From Cylindrobasidium torrendii FP15055 ss-10 (lineage: Eukaryota; Basidiomycota; Agaricomycetes; Agaricales; Physalacriaceae), in contig KN880859.1 of assembly GCA_000934385.1 (NCBI GenBank), forward strand, positions 1-14,786: a stretch of DNA of 14,786 nucleotides. Direction: 5' to 3'. Under the pieces are notes generated by a model, which was given only the letters and a program-made list of their open reading frames with translations, was not told where the DNA came from and did no database searches. This document shows, piece after piece, positions 9,494-14,786 of the stretch; position 1 is the stretch's first letter; the number at the start of each line of letters is the position of its first letter. Position numbers and translations under genes: made by a program.

Positions 9494-9959
9494 GGCAAAC
9501 GGCGAGACAAGCAACGACGGGGCGGACGACGTGGTACGAACCCAAGAGTATATGACGCAGGAAGAACGTCAAGCCGCCACCGCAAGGGGAAGCCGGCAAT
9601 TGCCTTTTGCCCTTTTTGGTAGAAGGTGTGTCATTCAAACATAAACTCAAAACAAAACGGTACAAAGTAGAGCTGTGATACTGAGCCCATGCATAGTATT
9701 GGGCAACGTTTACTCAATATTGCGGGACTCACATCTTGTTGCTGCGATTTTAATAAGTGATGTTTACACGATCGCAGTTCGCGACCCCTTTCTCAGCGAC
9801 GTCGACCATCGCGCGTAATGCGTTCGCGATCAAGCAAAACTACGCGTTGCATGGGCGGACAACCCATGACTGAACTTGGGTTATAGCGTCGTGCGCTTCT
9901 GGGAAATGAAAGCGGCTTGACGGTCAAGGAGACAAAGGCGTTGATATAGGGGGAGTCGG
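9494..9959. other. Divergent intergenic region
   Basis: About 510 bp separate the start codons of the minus-strand F-box gene and the plus-strand coiled-coil gene, so the region should hold both promoters. No other gene is supported. On the minus strand a TCATATACTC (near 9546-9555) is a weak TATA candidate for the F-box gene. Confidence 0.4.
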
Positions 9960-9993
9960 TATAAAGGTGAGCATTTAGCTTCGATCCATGTAA
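9960..9993 (+). promoter_or_regulatory. TATA box and start-stop upstream ORF of the coiled-coil gene
   Basis: TATAAA at 9960-9965 lies 42 bp upstream of the chosen ATG (10007). Transcription would be expected about 25-35 bp downstream, near 9985-9995. An ATG immediately followed by TAA lies at 9988-9993. If included in the mRNA it is a minimal upstream ORF that could lower translation. Whether it is inside the transcript cannot be told from the sequence. Confidence 0.5.
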
Positions 9994-11145
9994 CGTCCGA
10001 CCCTCTATGTTCAGCTTTGGCGCATCGCTTCTTCCATCCTACCGCGGACGTCCGCCGGAGACCCCAGATAGACGGTCGCTACATCGAGCACACCCTCAAC
10101 CTACTGAAACTAGCGCAACGGCCGGCGATGACAATGGGGATACGGATGTCGAAATGACGCCCTAGTTGAAGAAGGGCGTCTTGGCGGATGCCAAAGTGCG
10201 TTTTTATACTCCTGGAGCAATTTGCAAGCCAAACCGGATTGCAGACGTCGTTGCGAATGCGCCATGCAGCCGACGAGATTGCTGCACTCAAGCGAGACAA
10301 CAAGAAACTTGCAGAACAGTCAGTGGCGGGCCAATCCGTTATAAGCGGCTTCAGGGCAAGAATGGCGGAACTATCTAGGCAGATGGATGCTATGAACGAC
10401 TTCAAGAAGGAGAGCGAGCGGCATCAAGCAGAGCAAGCAGACAGTATTTCGAACCTCAATACCAGCGTCGCAGATCTGAAGGAGCAACTCCGACTGGTCA
10501 CCGCCGAACGCGACGCGGCGCAGAGAGAGGTTGAGCGGCTTATCAGCCAGGTGCGTGGTTGTTCTTCATCGCTTCATGCGCCCTTCTGATTCCTTTCTGT
10601 AGTACGCGGACATGCAGAAGGAGATGCAAGCCTTAGTACGCTTTCTTCCCACATTCTACTGGCTTTCCCCTCACCGTTCGGAACAGAGAGAATCCGGCAA
10701 GACGCAAATGCTGAGGATCGCGCAGTTACAAGCAGAATTGGATCAGTCGGTAAGCCGCAGCGTCTTCTCATGCGCGTTCGCGGGCTCATATCTTTCCCAG
10801 GAAAGTAATCGTGCGGAAGCAGAGCAGAGAGCAGTACCGTTCAGCTTACTTTCCTGCAATAACGACGTACTCACGCTCGATAGAACGCACATCAAGTTAC
10901 CATTGAATCTCTCCAAGAGCAGCAGCGCCTCGCCCGTGGTCAAGAGGTAGGGTTAATCTGCTGATCCTCACGTCCAACTCTTCATGGTTCGATAGACGTC
11001 CCAATTGGAGGGTCTCGTTGACCTGGCTCAGAAGGAGTAGAAAGATGCCCAGGAGCAGTACAAGGCAGCGTTGAACGCTCACGCGAGTGAGGTACGTCTC
11101 GACTGTGCAGCTATCCGTATAACTCTAACGACGTCTGCACTTTAG

Positions 11146-11154
11146 AACCAGGAA
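11146..11154 (+). other. 9-nt microexon (codes NQE)
   Basis: AACCAGGAA lies between an acceptor (CACTTTAG, ending 11145, branch CTCTAAC) and a donor (GTACGT at 11155). Both introns (54 and 50 nt) and both phases fit the neighbouring exons. Confidence 0.6.
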
Positions 11155-11399
11155 GTACGTCTTCCGTTCGTGCTAAGTCTTCATGCATTGACGTTCTTGG
11201 ACAGGCTGCTGAGCGGCTTCGCGATGCGGAGACAAAGCTTTCCAAAGCACAAGTGCGTGCCCATACTATCCATACTTCTTCGACTAACCGTTCTATCAGA
11301 CCGACATCCAGAATGCAAACAAGGACAAGGTATCCTACATCCTTCTCGCCGTCTTCATTCAAGTACTGACTTAACAAGGAACAAGCCAGATTAGATGCC

Positions 11400-11717
11400 G
11401 CCAAGGCGCTGGCCGATGCTGCCAATGCCAAAGCTGCTGCCGACGCCGCCGCAGCCAAAGCTGCTGCCGATGCCGCCTCTGAAATCGCTCAAGCCAAAGC
11501 CCTCGCCGACGCAGCCAACGCCAAAGCTACTGCTAACACCACCAAAGCCGCCTCTGAAAATGCCCGTGCCAAAGCCCTCGCCGACGCTGCCAATGCCAAA
11601 GCTACTGCCGACGCCGCCAAAGCTGCCTCTGAAGTCGCTCAAGCCAAAGCCCTCGCCGATGCCGCCAATGCCAAAGCCACCTTTGATATCTCCAAAGCCA
11701 AGGCGGATGCTAAAGCT
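11400..11717 (+). repeat. 75-bp tandem coding repeat (25-residue Ala-rich unit)
   Basis: Units start at 11400 (93 bp, with an 18-bp insertion), 11493 (75 bp), 11568 (75 bp) and 11643 (diverging after about 40 bp). Each begins AKALADAANAKA and closes with a KAASEVAQ-like segment. The unit length is a multiple of 3 and keeps frame. The product would be a long, polar, alanine-rich helix. The antisense and off-frame strands show artefactual glycine-rich and proline-rich open frames. Confidence 0.9.
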
Positions 11718-11850
11718 GCTTCCGACGCCGCCAAAGCCAGGGTCAATGCTCCAGCGCGGGACAACAATGTACCTTCATTCCTTTGTGCGCTGAGTTGCCT
11801 ATGCTAATTCCATGCGTCAGATGTTTAATGATATGGACTTTGACATGGAC

Positions 11851-11880
11851 ATGGACAAAAGCGACATGGACAAAAGCGAC
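11851..11880 (+). repeat. Two tandem 15-bp units coding MDKSD
   Basis: ATGGACAAAAGCGAC is repeated exactly at 11851-11865 and 11866-11880, inside exon 12 of the coiled-coil gene. Confidence 0.85.
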
Positions 11881-13008
11881 ATGGACGTCGGGCGCTGGTA
11901 CTGTTGTGGTCTTCCTCCTTGCTTGAACCGGTCTCATACGTTTCAGATGGCAATTCCGAAGCACCCGCCTTGACCAGAGCACAGGTGAAGACGTTGCTCA
12001 ATGGAATGTTCAAGAAATTCGCTGCGCTTGTTGTCAAGCATGCTGCAACGCTAGGCGGCAACGCCTCTGCTACTCAGAAACCAAAGCGCAGGTACCAACC
12101 GGGCAGTCGTGCTTACCATCGCGAGACCATTGAGGACCGCTTTGCCGATGTTCCGGACGCTGAGGCAAATTTAATGAGGGTACGCTGCACGTTCTCAGGG
12201 TTCGTTTTAATTGCTGATGTCTTTGTTCAGACCCATGCGCGAGGAATGTTCCTTACTCTCGTAGGACGCAAACACCTCGACGATTTCACCACCTACCAGC
12301 AGGCCAATCTTAAGGATGTCAAAGCCGTCGAAACTGGTAGTCCATTCCCTGAACACAATCGAACGCTCTATCTTGGTCCTGACTTCAGGAAGTCGAAGTG
12401 GAATCAATGCTGCATCGATGGAATGACCAAGTTCCTTATTGAGAACGGCGTCAACGACTGGGACGGCGCTATGCCCATTCTCCACCACGAGGTGCTGGCG
12501 TCTCTCCTCTGGCACTGGACTGGCGTCGCCCAGAAGAACTGGAAGCTGGCTTATCCGCGAATCGACAAGGTTACTGGGAAGGTAGAGACGGCGGAGGAAG
12601 CCCTTGCGCGCGCTCGCGCAACGCTGGCGGGGAACAACGCCGCCGCTATGGCTCGTTCGCGGAAGCAACAGGTAAGTTGTTCCCTGACTGTAATGGCGTT
12701 ACTTGTCTTACCCTCCTCAGAAATACAACAAGCGTTTCAAGACCGCTGGGCTGCAAATGAAGAAGCACGCGCCTAGCTCCCCAGAATAGCGAATGTGGGA
12801 GCTGCGACAAGAGCTTACGAAGGATGTGGGCGTTAATGGGATGTCTAGCGAGGACAAAGAACCAAGGACGGTTGGCCAGCTAAACCGGATGGTTCGATTG
12901 GTGAAGCGGAATCGCTTCCTTTCAGCAAACGCCGCTCGCGAGATCCATGCCAAGGATTCGACGAATGAAGTTCTTGGCCAGCCTGAAACTACTGCGCTCA
13001 TAAAATGA

Positions 13009-13581
13009 ATCGGCGTCCCGAAAACTATGCGTCGACGTCGGGCGTTGGACGTCGAGCGCCGCTGTGCGCGTTCAGGCGCGTCCGAATGCATCGCCGCCTA
13101 TCAACAACGTTCTGCGCCTCTGGCTTCCAGGTGTTGAACATATTCAAGCACGCAAGCCTAAGTTAACGGTCCTACATTGAGTATAGTAGTAAGCATACCT
13201 TTGCTCTCTAAGTACTCTGAGGAGCTGACATGAATGCGATAGCACGGTTTCCATTACCGGCACGCAAGGACGCGCTGTCGAGATGACGATGTGCATGCTC
13301 TGTGCATGCTTTGCCCTTTCATAAAACTCGCCGACCTCAGTTTCTTCCACTACCGCGCAATCCCGGGCCACAAGATGCAGAACGGCAAGTCCAACCAGCG
13401 CGCGCGCTTGACATAAACAACCACGCTGCAAATAGCACTCCGTGACAGCAGGACACCAGATCCCAGCAGCCGTGGCTTTTTATCCATTGATTCCCAATCT
13501 CTCGATGTTGCACGCTGCGCGCGTCCTACTCTCCTCAGGCTGCCTGGTTCCAGGGCAACAGTCACTTGAACATACCTCTCT
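13009..13581. other. 3' flank of the coiled-coil gene; possible further relic coding
   Basis: After the TGA at 13006 the same frame stays open to about 13135. A different frame reads ARPNASPPINNVLRLWLPGV (about 13074-13133), which also looks protein-like, so the original C-terminus may have extended here with a frameshift. A minus-strand frame of 95 codons (13431-13144; e.g. LVGLAVLHLVARDCAVVEE and EVGEFYERAKHAQSMHIVIS) is coding-like but matches nothing I recognise. The 10-mer TGTGCATGCT occurs twice in 13291-13311. Confidence 0.3.
13144..13431 (-). CDS. Unrecognised 95-codon open frame
   Basis: The product is helical and mildly hydrophobic, with an internal YERAKHAQSMHIVISTARPC. The start is uncertain (the first in-frame ATG is internal). 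A GTATGC donor-like site on the minus strand near 13198 could end an exon after REQR. Family unknown. It may be part of a small spliced gene or a chance frame. Confidence 0.18.
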   Translation of the reverse strand: MQRGCLCQARALVGLAVLHLVARDCAVVEETEVGEFYERAKHAQSMHIVISTARPCVPVMETVLSHSCQLLRVLREQRYAYYYTQCRTVNLGLRA

Positions 13582-14516
13582 ATGGACCCCCGCGACTCAT
13601 CCGCGTTCACCCCCGCTCTGGACAGATACTACATACGCCATCGCAATGACTGTAACCTCGTCGCGAATGGCCCCAGGACACATACCCAGTATCAGCCCTA
13701 CCGACTCCAACGACCATATTGAACCCTAGAACTCCGTGAACGGATCGTTCGTCCTCGTCCGCAAGAGTTAGGCGGCGCTATCCGTTTCCTTACCAAGGAC
13801 GTCGCTTTCGGTTCTGCATGGTGGACGTGCGCCTACTGGACGAGATCGTTCGCGAGGCCTGCACAAGCCCTTCTAAGCGCAGACTGTTTTGACCTCTCTG
13901 ATATACGAGCACCCTTCATTCAAGGCGCATGACTCGACTCTGGGGATGCTGGCTGAGTAGGTACAGTCCAGCAGCGTCTTCACAGACATCTCAGCCGAGA
14001 GGGACAACATCGTAGGTATCGCCTTGCGCCTACACAGACAACACGAGCTGCGACCACACGCCGACATCTTTACTAGGCAAGCTTCTTTCAGCGCGAGGGC
14101 CCCATTCCACGGTCGACGCTGGGGCCCAACCCGATGCTCGTCAAGTTCTGTCTCATCCGACAGCTGAGGAAGAGGTATATTGTCATGCAGACCTGATACA
14201 GGACGCTAGAGAATGTAGACGAACACCTGCGGATACAGAAACCGCTGCGCGTCCGAAACGGTCCTATGGTCCATCTTCGGGCAAGCAAGTTTGGGTACTC
14301 TAGTACGGGTGTCGTAAAGTTGAAATCTGACGCTTACTTTTCTCTTGCGCTTTCTACAGTGTTGGCATGCTATTTTTCAAAGATAAATGCGCCTGCTGAG
14401 GCCAGCCATTTGGAAATGGACGTACCCTGGGTGCTTGGATCGAATGTTTTGCTGACGACCTTTAGAATCCGTACACGGCGGATAGGCCCGCCTGCGCTGA
14501 GGTCGTCTGCGCTTAA
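13582..14516 (+). pseudogene. Degraded multi-exon gene of unknown function
   Basis: Protein-like segments follow each other on the plus strand. ATG 13582 begins MDPRDSSAFTPALDRYYIRH and meets TGA at 13720, beyond which the frame stays open (TLELRERIV, GGAIRFLTKDVAF) to 13931. A second frame at 13884-14100 reads LIYEHPSFKAHDSTLGMLAE, TAG (13958), then ISAERDNIVGIALRLHRQHE. The first frame resumes at about 14091 (GPNPMLVKFCLIRQLRKRY, TGA at 14194, then LENVDEHLRIQKPLRVRNGP). Two well-formed introns close it: 14303-14359 (GTACGG...TCTGACG...CTACAG) and 14422-14465 (GTACCC...GCTGACG...TTTAG). They join the last exons into YSMLACYFSKINAPAEAS and NPYTADRPACAEVVCA, then TAA at 14514. A 56-nt intron 13827-13882 or a 79-nt intron 14012-14090 could explain some frame changes. 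I recognise no domain. Confidence 0.45.
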
Positions 14517-14669
14517 GCTGCTGTGCGCGGCGTCGGTCGTGGCGACATAGATGATGGGAGTAAGAGATCAAGTGTTCCGTTTGCTCGCGTGGTAGGATGT
14601 CCATACGAGATTGCTGCTGTGGCTCGGCGTGAAGTCATATTTCTCTGGAGTAGAGTTCCACACGACTCT

Positions 14670-14786
14670 GACCCGTGTCTGACCCGGACCCGTGACCGCA
14701 AGTACTTGCCCCCCAATCCCGGGACTCGGATCTGCGCCCGGGACTCGAGTCCTTTAGGGACCCGTGACTTACAAGTCAAGTACTTA
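14670..14786. repeat. Interleaved short direct repeats, probable transposon end
   Basis: Three motifs are each repeated exactly: GGACCCGTGAC at 14686-14696 and 14758-14768, CCCGGGACTCG at 14718-14728 and 14737-14747, and CAAGTACTT at 14699-14707 and 14777-14785. A partial GACCCGTG lies at 14670-14677. Spacing of the first and third pairs is 72 and 78 bp, so this looks like a duplicated unit of about 75 bp. Motif-dense ends of this kind are typical of subterminal regions of DNA transposons. The block runs off the window. Confidence 0.6.

Larger units (their letters stand above)
10007..13008 (+). pseudogene. Intron-rich coiled-coil/alanine-repeat protein of an Agaricomycete family, with in-frame stops
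   Basis: Function unknown. The layout matches a coiled-coil family I know from Agaricomycetes. ATG 10007 begins MFSFGASLLPSYRGRPPETP, then an acidic stretch (GDDNGDTDVEMT). Exon starts: 10245, 10603, 10687, 10801, 10884, 10996, 11146 (9 nt), 11205, 11300, 11379, 11821, about 11947, 12231, 12721. Introns are 47-54 nt, mostly phase 0. The coiled coil (e.g. LKEQLRLVTAERDAAQREVE) spans 10270-11329, Ala repeats 11400-11717, a MDKSD stretch follows, then a folded C-terminal domain (MTKFLIENGVNDWDGAMPI, KYNKRFKTAG, GVNGMSSED). Stops interrupt the frame at 10163, 11038 and 12787 (TAG), with TGA at 13006. The exon 12-13 joint has no clean in-frame donor. Intron 1 (10196-10244) lacks a good branch site and its frame reads AKVRFYTPGAI, similar to the family N-terminus, so it may be a frameshift. 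A longer intron 10947-11040 could skip the 11038 stop. Most likely a recent pseudogene. Confidence 0.72.

Noticed and set aside
10079..10405. 108-codon minus-strand frame
   Set aside because: It lies opposite the coiled-coil exons and has no motif; the plus strand has heptads and splice sites.
11395..11793. 132-codon proline-rich frame on the plus strand, and a glycine-rich frame on the minus strand (11642-11391)
   Set aside because: Both are out-of-frame shadows of the GCC-rich alanine repeat and have no splice or start support.
12207..12668. 153-codon minus-strand frame
   Set aside because: It is the antisense of exon 14 of the coiled-coil gene, whose plus-strand frame is continuous and joined by good introns on both sides.
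8685..14196. Genetic code change with TAG read as glutamine
   Set aside because: TGA stops occur in the same genes, the F-box TAG better fits Trp, and frame breaks are also present. Decay is simpler, and no such code is known in basidiomycetes.
1..14786. CRISPR array, rRNA, riboswitch or prokaryotic operon
   Set aside because: No regularly spaced identical repeats with unique spacers, no rRNA-like blocks, and the gene structure is clearly that of an intron-bearing fungus.

Overview
The window looks like nuclear DNA from a filamentous basidiomycete, most likely an Agaricomycete (mushroom-forming fungus). The clearest coding stretches are broken by many very short introns (44-54 nt) with GTRNGY-like donors, CTRAY-like branch sites and YAG acceptors. 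The F-box protein and the coiled-coil protein are of kinds that are expanded in Agaricomycetes. No bacterial-style operon, rRNA, CRISPR array or intact tRNA was seen.

Layout. Positions 1-860 are poorly coding, with one convincing intron signal (301-379). A complete small inverted-repeat DNA transposon (MITE-like, 371 bp plus a TA target duplication) lies at 864-1238. From 1239 to about 6400 I recognise no gene. That stretch holds a tRNA/SINE-like box B with a T-run (2084-2175), a short tandem repeat (4156-4177) and scattered coding-like or intron-like patches. A 102-codon anonymous ORF lies at 6412-6720. A decayed piece of a Ty3/gypsy-type pol (end of RNase H and the linker after it) lies at about 7611-7890.

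The gene-like core is a divergent pair. An F-box protein gene runs on the minus strand (9493-8133), with one 47-nt intron and an in-frame TAG. A large, intron-rich coiled-coil/alanine-repeat gene runs on the plus strand (10007 to about 13008), with a TATA box, about 14 introns, a 9-nt microexon, a 75-bp tandem coding repeat and several in-frame stops. A third degraded multi-exon gene of unknown function follows (13582-14516, plus). The right edge (14670-14786) enters a block of interleaved short repeats that looks like a transposon end running out of the window.

Taken together this is a TE-rich accessory region. Its three gene-like units keep good splice sites but carry stop codons that could all come from single C-to-T changes on one strand or the other (CAG to TAG, CGA to TGA, TGG to TAG). 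The genes show no common pathway; they share decay, not function. The most interesting signals are the symmetric-exon architecture of the coiled-coil gene, the recurrent transition-type stops, and the MITE with its array of subterminal motifs.
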